Assembly (NCBI GenBank): GCA_028023455.1
Contig: JAQFVV010000029.1
Coordinates: 10,770,644-10,834,643 of the forward strand
Direction of reading: 5' to 3'
Source: Epiperipatus broadwayi
Taxonomy: Eukaryota; Onychophora; Udeonychophora; Euonychophora; Peripatidae
DNA: 64,000 bases
The notes beneath the pieces were generated by a model. That model was not told where the DNA came from and made no database searches. It saw only the letters and a list, made by a program, of their open reading frames with translations. Below are positions 46,525-57,081 of this stretch, piece after piece (position 1 is the first letter of the stretch; each line of letters begins with the position of its first letter). Both the position numbers and the translations under genes were made by a program.

Positions 46525-46850
46525 CAAATAGTTTTATTGCTCAGGAATTCTTAAAAACTTTGAACAGGAAGTCATAGAGCCGGATGTGATCCAAGAATCT
46601 TAAACTCCAGAACCTGGTTCTTTATACTCTAACAGATCATGCAAGGCAAAAATAATCGATTTATTGCTCAGGAGTTGATAAGAAATTTGAATAACAGAAT
46701 TGACAGAACAGAGTCATGATCCATGAACTCCAGAGTTTCCCATTCTATCACTTCACTAAATCACGCAGGCCAAAATAATTGAATGTTTTATTGTTTGGGA
46801 GTTTATAAGAAAATTTGAATCAAATTATACCAAAGATGGAGTGAAAATTG
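46525..46850. repeat. Tandem array, three ~127 bp units (GGTTTTATTGC family)
   Basis: Units start near 46528, 46655 and 46783. Each has TTTATTG(C/T)(T)(C/T)-GGGAGTT, AAGAAATTTGAA, then in the first two GAACTCCAGA and in all ATCA-GCA-GGCAAAA. Single diverged copies occur at 19656 and 33088. Non-coding. Confidence 0.7.
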
Positions 46851-47352
46851 TTATCAATTATTCTTGTACTTTATTTCAATGTTAATTAACCATGAATCAC
46901 TATTTTATTTAATTACTTCCAAATAAAATATGTAAAAAGGTTACTTTACATTTTAATGAATAGTGATCAATTGGAAGTATAGTAATTAAATCTTGAGATT
47001 CATATTTTTGCTGTTGTTATTTACAAATCATTTCAGATTATTTAATATACATTTTTTTTAACTATATAAAATATATGTTTTTATAATTTCATTTATAGAT
47101 TTAATAAGTTTTCAAGTAACTTTTGTTTGCCTATTATTTTGTTATTCAGTGATCACTATGCAACTACTTTTAATATAAACTGATTGTAAAAGCATGAATT
47201 CAAATGAGATATGGTGACAACCCCCCCCCCCCACTAAAACACAGTATCATGCTTTCATAATTTAATTATTAAAAATACATTTCTATGCAATTTATTAGCA
47301 TAAAATAATAAAAATAGAAACTTATAATTTTCTGTTTTTCAAGTACAATATA
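46851..47352. other. AT-rich spacer
   Basis: C12 run at 47220-47232. Nothing else recognised. Confidence 0.5.
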
Positions 47353-47364
47353 TTAAAGAATATA

Positions 47365-47428
47365 ACATCACATTATCACCATCTCATACTAGCACATAAT
47401 TATATGGAGAAGAGAGTTTTGCCTTTGT
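47365..47428 (-). mobile_element. Family 1 micro-element (64 bp) with 12 bp target duplication
   Basis: TTAAAGAATATA lies directly on both sides (47353-47364 and 47429-47440). The insert is only the complement of the family tail (ACATCACATTATCACCATCT...) joined to TATGGAGAAGAGAGTTTTGCC. Both family ends are present and everything between is missing. Confidence 0.85.
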
Positions 47429-47530
47429 TTAAAGAATATAGTTAGGTATTAGTGATAGCAGTTCAGGGTTAAGAGTGTTGGATTATATGTTCATATATAT
47501 TTGTATTTATGTATTTGTATTGTGTTTATT

Positions 47531-47580
47531 ATAGTTCTGAAGAAGATTGCTGGAACAATCAAAACTGTCAATAGTGGGTT
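47531..47580 (+). ncRNA. Hammerhead-like relic, family 9
   Basis: AGTT then CTGAAGA, an A, stem II GATTG-CTGGAA-CAATC, AAAAC in place of GAAAC, then TGTC and AATAG. Stem II is perfect; G12 is A. A second copy is at 55086-55130 on the minus strand. Together they suggest a third ribozyme lineage. Confidence 0.4.
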
Positions 47581-47640
47581 GTAAAAAGCATTGTAAAAAT
47601 AAATATTAATATTTATAGACTTCTTCTTGAGTAAAGTAAA

Positions 47641-49638
47641 AGAAATATCATTTTGCCTCAACTGATTGAAATTACAATCCTCAATCTATCACTGCAGTAC
47701 TTGTAATCGCATAACTTTCTGAATTACTAACAACTATTGCCTTCTATGATCTTAGATATATTTAATTTTTTTCACAATACAATTTATTTGAGTATTTTTT
47801 TTTATTTCATAAAAAATCATTTTATATAAATTTTTGTATGTAATAATGCTTTTAAAGTTGATAAAAATAACTGTGATTTCTTATTATTGTTTTTGTAGCC
47901 AAAATTTATTAATAACTTTTGCTGACATATATTCATGCAATCTAAAACAATTTAACAATTTTTATAAGTTTGTTGTTCTAAGCTACTATTTTTAAAATGT
48001 CTGGTATAGATTTGTGTAATGATGGAATGGCAGAGGCTGGAGTTCAATATCAAAGAATTATGGCCCAGTGCCCAAATTTTTTATGAACTCTTGAGAAATA
48101 AATCATTTGATTTTGATTCAGTATTTTTTAATCATTTCAGTAATGTTTACCTTATATGACATATTCTTGTTCAGAAGCAATTTTTTCATTATTTATATCT
48201 TTGAAAATATGATTTCAAACATATTTTGGCAATACAGTATAGTTCAACAATTTAAATAATTACATCACATCCTGGCAGAAATTAAAAATAAATTTTCAAT
48301 CTAGATAATGGATGACAATTTATGCCATATATGTACAAAATATTGTCATTATTACATTGTAAAATCAATAAAAAAACATGTGAAAATATCAAAGTTGTTC
48401 AAAATAAAACAATTATAAGAACAAATAATATTCATAAAAATATTCTAAAATAGAATTGTTCAATTAGCTATGTTAACACAAAAGTTTGTATATTTGGATT
48501 TTTTTTCAAGACATCTATTTATTTTGAATTACTTTTAAAGGAATATGTAGAAATCTTAACTAGGAGACAGACTCCTAAATTTCTAAATACTTCCAATTCT
48601 GCTATTGTATATATAAATTAGAATGATAGTCTGTTTGTACATCGATGCATAATGAGGCTATTCATTTCATTTATACAAAAAACCTTTCATAAAACCACTT
48701 TTATTTAATTTGATGAGAAATGCATTAAAAATCAAAAAAATATTATTTTTCTTCAATAACAATTTTGGTTGTTATAGGTAACTTAAAATAAAAGTGTAAG
48801 ATATTCATAAATTAATTACTTCAATTAGCATAATGATTAAATTAATTAAATTATGAATGTTCTATATTCTTATTTTAAATTATATATAACAACAAAAAAT
48901 GTTCTTACAGAAATATAAATATATTTTTTTGGTTTTTGGTATATAACTCATCAAATTAAATAAGAGCAATTTTATAAAATATTATATATATTATTTATTT
49001 TTTATATTGTAACCATTTGAATCAATATTATCTACACTATGGTCTAAAAATAAAGAAAAGAGAAGACAAAAGATGACAGATTATAATTTTAAAATCATTA
49101 TTATATGATAAAATTTAAACTTATATACATTCAGTTTCTAAACATGCTGAATAATTTATCGCTATTATTTGCTGCACAAATATATACTTCTATTCTATTA
49201 CGAAGATTATAATTGACTTATTTACTTTAATTTATGCAAATTTATTCCTGACAAAAAATCACTTTATATTCACTCTTAATAATAAAATTTAATCTAAGAT
49301 TGTTAAAATAATATTTTATCTTTTATTATTATACAATAATAATTTATTATAAAGCAGGCCAAACTTTATTAATATGAAATATTAAACGTCTTTAACATTT
49401 TCTCATATTAAATGGATTTTATGTTAATCCAAAGAAAAAGAGTACAGAACTAAACAAATTACATAGATATCTAATCAATTATATAACTTAATTAGAAGAA
49501 AAAAAAATAGAACGTTAATATTATTTTTTTTTTAAAAATAGGCATTTTCCTTTTTCATAATTAATTTTTTTCATCCAATTTCAAAATTCATTAGAAAAAA
49601 TGTTGACTCTTAATTTGTGCTTTCCTTTTGAAGTATAA
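47641..49638. other. AT-rich spacer
   Basis: About 2 kb with no repeat family or frame that I can support. Confidence 0.5.
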
Positions 49639-49652
49639 TTAAGTAGTATAAT

Positions 49653-49841
49653 AAACAGGCAAAAACTCTCCATATAGTAGTGCCACCTTGTGCTAACTAG
49701 AGTAATCAATGAATGCCAGAAGGCTTGTGCATAAAATCCCTATCTAGTGCCTACTCATCCAATATCCCCAGACTAGTTTCTGGCTTGTGGCCTTCATCAG
49801 TGAGGAGCCTTGGAAATGGTGATCATGTGATGTTTAGTGGT
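49653..49841 (+). mobile_element. Family 1 element, non-palindromic, with intact ribozyme
   Basis: The perfect 14 bp target duplication TTAAGTAGTATAAT is at 49639-49652 and 49842-49855. The start AAACAGGCAAAAACTCTCC, the body CCAGAAGGCTTGTGCATAAA, a ribozyme on the minus strand, then GGAGCCTTGGAAATGG and the tail ending GATGTTTAGTGGT. This is the cleanest and probably the youngest copy in the window. Confidence 0.9.
49765..49806 (-). ncRNA. Hammerhead ribozyme-like motif, family 1, best copy
   Basis: Minus strand in order: TCCTCA (stem I), CTGATGA, A, GGC-CACAA-GCC (stem II), A, GAAAC-TA-GTC (two-pair stem III, cleavage after C), TGGGGA (stem I). All invariant positions (C3 U4 G5 A6, G8 A9, G12 A13 A14, A15.1-U16.1, H17) are satisfied. 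The only departure from the textbook fold is an A-A mismatch where 10.1 and 11.1 normally pair. Stem III is so short that a dimeric fold is likely; its strand ACTAGT is self-complementary. Confidence 0.7.
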
Positions 49842-49855
49842 TTAAGTAGTATAAT

Positions 49856-50380
49856 CTTATTGCAATTTTGACAATTGGTTTTTCACAAATATGGAATTTC
49901 AAAATACTGCTCTACATATATTAAAAATGTTACCATGCAATGTATCTATTTTACATATTTTTAAAACAATATAAGCAGATGCTATATCTTTTTATTCGAC
50001 ACAACAATCAAGATTGGTTAATATACATCTACATGTATCACAGTTAATATTCCATTCCTATATCTTTTAGGTGTGTGATTTTAAAAGCTGTTTTTATATC
50101 AATTTCTTCTCCATTTTCATGATTTCACATAGAAAATTTTTATTTGAATTTATCTATTAGCAAGCTAAAGCCATTTCAGGGTTTAATACAGGTATGTATA
50201 TTTCTGTAAATATTTAATAGTGTGTTGTTGTTGTTTTTTTCAAAAAAAGATACTTTGGTATTAGATCGGCTGTGAAATATCACAGCCATATCCATCCAGT
50301 GATAATTATTTTAACTTTACAATCTTGTACCTTATTAATCTGGTAATAATTATTCTAACTTTGTGATCTTGTAAAATATA
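49856..50380. other. AT-rich spacer
   Basis: A small hairpin GGCTGTGAAATATCACAGCC lies at 50269-50288. Otherwise nothing recognised. Confidence 0.5.
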
Positions 50381-50623
50381 TTGGACAATTCTTTCCAGGT
50401 CAACCAGAGATATAGCTTTATAGATTCACAAACTGGTGTCCACATGCAGAATATTGAAAGACTTTGGGATTTGGCCAATGTCAGCATTGACCAAATTTAT
50501 GTGGAGGAGAATGTGCCAAGAAGCAGACACTTTTATTTCCATTTTGGTGGACATCAAAAAGTTCAGTCTGCCAGAGTGATTGAGCATTATTCTGATTTTG
50601 GGGTAAAGAAATTGATTAATTAA
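50381..50623 (+). pseudogene. ISXO2/Merlin-like transposase C-terminal fragment
   Basis: The 80-codon frame starts with FQVNQRYSFIDSQTGVHMQN then IERLWDLA. This matches the VNHS..FVDP.TGAHTQ.IE.LW motif of ISXO2-like transposase domains (IS1595/IS1016-Merlin group), in which the glutamate of IE is the third catalytic residue. The residues after it (PRSRHFYFHF) fall where the usual LxEFxWR would be and have decayed. The N-terminal two thirds with both catalytic aspartates is absent. No TIRs were found. The initiating ATG has no significance here. Confidence 0.65.
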
Positions 50624-51354
50624 ATTTGTCTGAGGATTCTTTACAGACATTATTTTACAAAAACACAAAATTAGATATTTCATAGTAGATCTAATACCAA
50701 CATACCAAAAAAAAAGTATTATCTTTTTTAAAACAATGGTGCTTCATTTAGGTTTTTGTTCATTTTTATTCTGCTTCTATCCCATTTTCTGAAAGATGCA
50801 AGTGACTTTTGCTCTTTTTTTCTTTTTTTAACTTTTAGGGATGGCACTTATTGTTTATGATTCAACTTTATAATATCTTTCCTATAACAGCTACTCAAAA
50901 ACAACAAATTAATTTCGTATTAATGAAAATTATTTTTTACCAAGATTACAAATATCATTTATACTAACTAATATTTAATGCAAAGAAATTTATGCAAAAT
51001 CAAATGAATTCATTTTACTTCCAATTTGTTTTAACGAGAACTGCAACCTTATTTCCACAAAGAGAAAATTTGCATTAAAAATTATCTTTAAATAAATAAA
51101 TAATAATAATAAAGTATTTTAATAAAATAATAGGATTTTTTTTGGTGACCTTAACAAATATTTAATCTTTTCTCTGCGCAATAATTAAATTTTCGGCTGT
51201 ATAATCATCATATAAATTAATCATATGCATAAATGTTAGTGTACATGTTATGTATATATGAATTAATATATAAACACAAATGCATGTAAATACGTTTTAT
51301 ACTATATTAATGAAATATGAAAGCAAATATACATTTGCGTGTTTACACTATATT
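50624..51354. other. AT-rich spacer
   Basis: Nothing recognised. Confidence 0.5.
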
Positions 51355-51960
51355 TACAATGGCTACCCTCCGCCTTCTACTATTGGCGAGGTATAGCTCC
51401 TGGTTCTAGGGTGAACTATTGATGTGCCCTTATAGGTCTCCTATTACTTCCAGATGTAATGTGACAACCTGTTTGATAAGTAGGTCTGGTGATACTTCCG
51501 CATGTTATGTCAGCTTGCCTCATGCTGGTGTTTGGTTCTAGCAGCTTCCAGTTTTGAATGTGGACTCTCTTGCTGTGTCAACCATTTAGCTTAGTCACTA
51601 TTCTCTGGAGAATGTCAATCTGTCTTTCAACTAGGTGACAGTTGTAAACTGCCATTCAGCTATGTGACAGTTGTTGACTGGAGAATGCGAATAATGTCTT
51701 TGAGCTCTATGACAGTAGTTTTCTAACTTTACCTTCCAAAAAGCTCAACTATTTATTGCCAGATCCCCATCCCTAATGGAAACATTCAGATTCAGTAAGC
51801 ATTGTGGCCTATTAGCCTATTCTCATCATTGGCTATGCATTATCCTCTATGTATATGCAATGGTTAGAGGCAACGAATGCATAATCTGATCTGGATAAGA
51901 TGGGATATATCCATTATTTAAAGGCAAGTGAAATATGGCAGTACAGAAAATATATTTCAT
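51355..51960. repeat. GC-richer patch with short internal repeats
   Basis: Composition is near balanced, against about 25% G+C around. TCTGGAGAATGTCAATCTGTCTTT-GGTGACAG and ACTGGAGAATGCGAATAATGTCTTT-TATGACAG (in outline) are ~110 bp apart, with a further GTGACAGTTGT pair between. No frame above 60 codons and no recognised protein. Probably the untranslated part of an unknown mobile element. Confidence 0.45.
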
Positions 51961-52224
51961 GTTTTGTGAAAAAGTAAATTGTCACAAATATATTTATAAA
52001 AAATCTTATTCAACTCAAATTATATTATCTAATATCAAGCATTTCTTTATATATACAACAGAAATAATATTAAATACAATATCTAACATTATGTATGTAA
52101 TTTTCTGAAGGTTTGTGATGATGGTGTTCTAGCTGTATTTTTATATTGGACTATTTCCATCATCTAATATGTGTGTTGAATGTCTTTAGAAAAGTTTAAG
52201 TTTAGTTAAATATTCCAAATGTAT

Positions 52225-52535
52225 TCAACTGCTAGTAATATGACAGCAAACAGGTTAGTATATGCACCAACTGTTAGTAATACCACAGCAAACAAATGTT
52301 AGTAATATCACAGCAAACAGGTTAGTATATACACCAAATGTTAGTAATATCACAGCAAACAAATGTTAGTAATATCACAACAAATAGGTTAGTATATGCA
52401 CCAACTGTTAGTAATATCACAGCAAACAAATGTTAGTAATATCACAGCAAACAGGTTAGTATATACACCAACTGTTAGTAATATCACAGCAAACAAATGT
52501 TAGTAATATCACACCAAACAGGTTAGTATATGCAC
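52225..52535. repeat. Minisatellite, ~66 bp higher-order unit
   Basis: TGTTAGTAATATCACAGCAAACA(A/G) alternates with GGTTAGTATATACACCAAC about four to five times. It lies inside the family 8 element and contains the sequence that pairs with the outer part of its putative ribozyme stem I. Confidence 0.85.
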
Positions 52536-52592
52536 AATGTTTCAAGAGGTATTTTTCTTTTCTCTCTTCTTCAGGTGTTGCTGGCCTGACCA
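52520..52592 (-). ncRNA. Hammerhead-like motif, family 8
   Basis: Minus strand: CAGG...CAC, CTGAAGA, A, a stem GAGAG with partner CTCTT, GAAACATT, GTG...CCTG. Inner and outer parts of stem I (CAC/GTG and CAGG/CCTG) pair. Restoring two CpG-type changes would give CTCTC-GAAACGTT. Stem III can form only between two molecules. Less certain than families 1 and 2. Confidence 0.4.
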
Positions 52593-52600
52593 GTGACAGT

Positions 52601-52686
52601 ACTAGCATGTGATTCGAATCTGGGTCCTTAGATTCTTGATTATTGAAGTTTAAGATAATGCTCTAACCAACTGAGCCATACTGCCA
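52601..52686 (-). repeat. tRNA-like segment inside family 8
   Basis: The minus strand has TGGCTCAGTTGGTTAGAGC (perfect A-box region), then about 40 bases later CAGATTCGAATCAC (B-box region). The middle is about 12 bases too long for a normal anticodon arm and variable loop. The same segment is in the 17223 copy, so it belongs to the element and may be its pol III promoter. Confidence 0.6.
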
Positions 52687-52836
52687 AAGGCAACAGTATG
52701 TAGTGATTTCATATACTTATCTATGAAGTTCCTCCTGATTTCTCCATTTTTTCCTCAGAGCAAAGTTGATTAAAGACATTCAACACACATATTAGATGAT
52801 GGAAATAGTCCAATATAAACATACAGTTATGTATGT

Positions 52837-53420
52837 GAGTTTCAGTTTTGCCAAATTAACTGGATGCTATAAAATCACTTTCATCATTCCTGATTTCACT
52901 AGATTTCCAAGCAATAAGTAAATCATTTTCAAACATTATTGAGCCACTGCAAAGTGAAGAACTCTCCAAGTTTGGTCCAGTCTTTCTGATCCATAGCTTC
53001 TCAGAACACATGAGCAAAGTTTATCTTAAGCTATTCAACAATGAGTCAACTGCCAGTTGGTTAAGAATTTTTTTGTTTCCTTTCTTTACTTTATTTTTTA
53101 ATTAAGACTGCAAAATTATGACCATCTGATGGCTGATTAGTAGACTTACTATAAGTGAACTATCTGAAGAAAAAAGTTTTTGCTTGTTAAAAATTTTCAG
53201 CTATCCAAAACTTTCTGAATTCACTTTGAATACCAGACCATGTGCAGGACAAGATAATGCACTACCAGTATGATAAAAAACTATTAACCTTATATTTACA
53301 TCTATGTGTGTCTAAGTTTTATGAAAAACAAAGCAATAAACTTTTCTAACAAATGATAACATCTCTTACCATAATTTATTCTAGAATCTCAAGATCATAA
53401 ACTTTAATAAGATCTTTACA
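52837..53420. other. Spacer without recognised feature
   Basis: Moderately AT-rich, no open frame or repeat match found. Confidence 0.45.
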
Positions 53421-54360
53421 GTGCTGAACCAGCATTCATCAGTTGATCCAAATCATTATCTCTTACTCATACATATAATCATTGCTTGGTTTATATTAAG
53501 ATAGAAAATCTTCAAACTTTAATGGACAGATTTCAGTTTACTTCGCCCTCCAACTCTTCAGCCATCCATACCATTGAAAATCTGATGGAAGGTCCAAATT
53601 CCTTGTTGACGACAATATTATTGTCATGCCCATGTTTATTTTTAAGTCACTCTGACTCCTCATGTATAGGACTTTGTTCATTTAAATGCACTGAAGAGGG
53701 ATGGGCAGGATACAGGCTAAATTTTTAACATTTGAATACAAGTATAATTTATATATACATTGATGGAATTTAGATATAATTAAAGAGGACTTGAACACAG
53801 ACTTTCAAGTTTCCTTCAGCTATCCACTTTATCTCATATAACTCACACACATATGTGAAAAAGATAAATGATCTTCAATATCCATATTTTGTGCTGAACC
53901 AGCACTCATCAGTTGGTGCAGATCATTATCTCCCACACACATATGTAATCCATGTTCACTTTATATTAAGATAACAAATCTTTAAACTTTAATGTACAGG
54001 CTTCAATATATTCTGCCTTCCACCTCTTCAGTCATCCATATCATTGAAAATCTGATGATGGAATGCCCAAATCCTTTGTTGATGCCATTGACATACTTTT
54101 CAATGATATGGTTGGATAAAGAGTTGGAGGGTGGAGTAGATTGAAGCCTATCCATTACAGTTTGAAGATTTACTATTTTAATATAAACCAAAAACTGATT
54201 ATATATGTGTGTGGGAAATAGTGATCTGGACAAAATACTTATACTGGAGATCATTTACTTTTTCTCCTTTTCAAATGTGTGTTACTTGTATGAAATAGAG
54301 TGAATAGCTGAAGTGAGCTTCAAAGTCTGTGTTCAAATCTCCTATAATTATATATAAACT
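53421..54360 (-). mobile_element. Family 2 elements, partial copy followed by a foldback copy
   Basis: A first partial copy (53421-53720) starts abruptly inside the ribozyme at GTGCTGAACCAGC and runs through CATTGAAAATCTGATGG to the CTGAAGAGGGATGGGCAG end. A second copy (about 53770-54350) has both ends, TTGAACACAGACTTTCAAG and the complement at 54315-54338, and a central CATATCATTGAAAATCTGAT region. The two share orientation, giving a head-to-tail arrangement like that at 10990. ORFs at 53486 and 54003 are by-products. Confidence 0.65.
53868..53932 (-). ncRNA. Hammerhead ribozyme, family 2, G12 lost
   Basis: Minus strand: CTGATGA followed by the perfect 6 bp stem II GTGCTG-GTT-CAGCAC, then AAAA where GAAA is needed. 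With C11.1 intact and G12 changed to A, this copy keeps the canonical G10.1-C11.1 pair but should not cleave. The pattern is explained by a CpG-to-CpA change at the C11.1-G12 step. Confidence 0.65.
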
Positions 54361-54750
54361 CCAGATATATATATATATAAATTAAACTTGTATTCAAATA
54401 TTATTATCCTATATGATATAGCACAGTGGTGAAGTGTCAAATATGGAAATAAACAATTCTCAGATCAATTCTCATTCTGTCATTTCCTGTGCTTCAACTT
54501 CTTATGAATCCCTGAGTAAGAAAGCGTTTAATTATTTTTTAAAGTATTTTTTTGAGGTTTAAAGTTTATAACTGTACTAGAGATAATCTCTAGTTTAGTA
54601 AATGATTAGTGGTAATCATTACTGTATTTATTTGAGGTGGATGGTGTCAAAGTTGTGGGTCAATTAAGTTTGACACTTTGTAAATAAAAATATAATAATT
54701 TACTATAGGTAAATACTCTTTATACAATAAAGATATATATGAGAAATCAC
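54361..54750. other. AT-rich spacer with weak repeat match
   Basis: 54470-54520 contains the complement of the GGTTTTATTGC-family segment (CTTCTTATGAATCCCTGAGT). Nothing else. Confidence 0.4.
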
Positions 54751-54822
54751 AATCTGGGCCAACAGACGAGTGCTGGTTCAGCATGAAATGCATCTTGTGG
54801 GTCATTTGTCTTTTATTGTATC
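54751..54822 (+). mobile_element. Family 2 ribozyme fragment
   Basis: GGGCCAACAGACGAGTGCTG, GTTCAGCATGAAATGCATCT and TGGGTCATTTGTC match the ribozyme section alone. U4 of the core is A (CAGACGA). Of note, this copy keeps CG where others have TG in CTGATGA. Confidence 0.6.
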
Positions 54823-55085
54823 TATACTTATATTAATTTAAAAAGAACATGTGGAAGTATGGAAGTTAATATTTTTTTAGTGTATACATATTTCAGTGCA
54901 GTACTGCCCCCTCCCCAATCTGGATTTGACACTAATAAATTAAGTGCAGTATGTTAATTTGTATCTCTTGGTTTCTTAATCTACTAAGAATAATGATTTT
55001 GTACTAATATGACAAAAAAATAACACATTCTTCTATGTACAATGCAATATAAAATTTTATTTTACTTTATTTAAGGTTTCAAATA
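54823..55085. other. AT-rich spacer
   Basis: Nothing recognised. Confidence 0.45.
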
Positions 55086-55130
55086 GCTCACAATTTTGAC
55101 TGGCTAACAATCTTCTTCAGAACTATCACT
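55086..55130 (-). ncRNA. Hammerhead-like relic, family 9
   Basis: Minus strand: GATAGTT, CTGAAGA, A, GATTGTTAGCCAGTC, AAAATTGTGAGC. It matches 47531 through the core and stem II. G12 is again A, preceded by C. Confidence 0.35.
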
Positions 55131-55999
55131 TATATACATACATATATCATTATGTACATAAACTAAATAGGATATATACATAATGATTATACATATTAAC
55201 TTATAGCAGAAATATTTAGTGGTATATAAAGATCCACTCCATTTAAAATATAATATAGTTGTACATTTTATCTACTGTGGCAATAGTAAACAATTAAAAA
55301 TAATAGAGATAATTGTTTAAAAAAAATTACATGCTTTTTATTTACCATGCACTAAAAAGAAAAAAAAATCTTTCTTTAATCACAATTGGGGTTTTAGATT
55401 TGGGAAATGGGGCAAAATTAATTAAGTCAATTTCTATTTTTTAGAACAAGGTATTGACTTATTTAATTTCTGGACTCCCATGCTTTTATTTCAAGTTAAA
55501 TCTAAAAACCTCAGTTGTAGTTGAAGAAACAATTATTTATTTTTAGTGCACATTAAATAAAAGCATTTAATTTAAAAAATTTAAATCTCTATTGTTATTA
55601 TTATTATTAGTAGTAGTGGTAGTACTATTATTATTATTATTATTATTCTATCATAAGCATTTTACACACTTGTAAAAAATATTAATTTGTTTTAAACTGC
55701 TAAGCCTGCTGCCACCATATTTTAAACTTATCACAAACTTTAGCCATTGAATTTAAGTACTATAAATTTAATTGACTAGGCTAAAAGAATGCTCAGATAT
55801 ATATTGAAAGTTTAAAACAATAATCTTTTCTTTAAGAGCAAGTAAAATGCTTATGAAAAAAGGAAAGAAGTATTTGTAGAATTACTATTATTATTATCCT
55901 CATCATTATTGTTATTGTTGAATTTATCTTTGTTATTTTTCTCTTTTTTTCTCTTGCTTTTTATTTCCTTTATTTGCATTATATTTTTGGATAAATAGT
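55131..55999. other. AT-rich spacer with ATT microsatellite
   Basis: (ATT)n-type repeats at 55590-55650 and 55885-55920. No gene recognised. Confidence 0.5.
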
Positions 56000-57081
56000 A
56001 GGGGTCTCTTGTTTTTATATGAATGTTAGAGGGATGAAACTAAGTGCCCAAATTATACAATTTTTTTGAAAAGGTACACTTGGATTTTTATTTCCTGATT
56101 GTTCCTTCCTTAATAATAGATTTAATATTTTACAAACGGACAGATCTATGGAAAATATTAAGTGAGGAGGTGGTATTCTTATTGATATTCATAAAGATGT
56201 TATTAATAAACATTTTCATTTTACCTTTTTTTTTGTGAATCTAATATGGTCTCCAAATTATCATAAATTATAATTTTAAATTTATCTTAGGCGATATTTT
56301 TTTAAAACTCACACTGCCCCTGTTGGAGTTTGATTAATTTCTGATTTCAGTTCAAAATTTTTTGATTGGCTATAATAATTGTATTATTACTGATGACTTA
56401 AATATTCCAGATTTCAGGATACTTTTATCTTTTTTTTTCTAAAGCTTCTAGAATGTTATGGTTAAGTAATATAACCCATTTGTTAATGCTATTCATGATA
56501 CTTTGGACTACTGTCTACATAATTCACTAGTAGTTAGTACTTTCTCTCCATTACTTTTTCTATTGATGCCCAGCATCCAACTACTGAGTTCTATATTAAC
56601 ACATATCATTTAAAAGTTAATTATTCCAATATTTCAAGGAAAGATTATAGGAAAGGTAATTATGTTGGTTTTTGTAAGAAGTTTTCTAAAGTTAAGTGGA
56701 ATTTATTATATTTCCATAATGATGTGAACCATGGCTTAGATTATTTTTTTTTATAGAATCTTAATAGTTTTATAGATTACCCATAAATTCTCTTTCCATA
56801 AGGACTTTCCTCTCTGTTTTTTATACATTATCACTAAGATTATTAAAAGGAAATCTTACCATAGCATGATCTATTTTAAAAACAGAATATCTTTTTCATA
56901 TAATAATTTTATTAATTTCAGAAGATTGGATAAATATCTTTATAAAAGAAATTTACAAAATTATATTACAAAAATTAGAATTTAATATTTTTTCTAATCC
57001 TAAAGAATTTTGGGATTTTATTAATAACTCTACTCATGATATCACATTAAATGTAGACAGATGACATTTCCAAACACTTAG

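Larger units (their letters stand above)
52099..52826 (-). mobile_element. Family 8 element, longest copy
   Basis: TTATGTATGT flanks it at 52089-52098 and 52827-52836 (10 bp). A one-sided tail (52099-52143; TTTGTGATGATGGTGTTCTA) is followed by inverted arms TTGGACTATTTCCATCATC / GATGATGGAAATAGTCCAA (52147 and 52798). Inside lie a minisatellite, a hammerhead-like region and a tRNA-like region. The plan is the same as in families 1 and 3. No protein is encoded. Confidence 0.75.
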
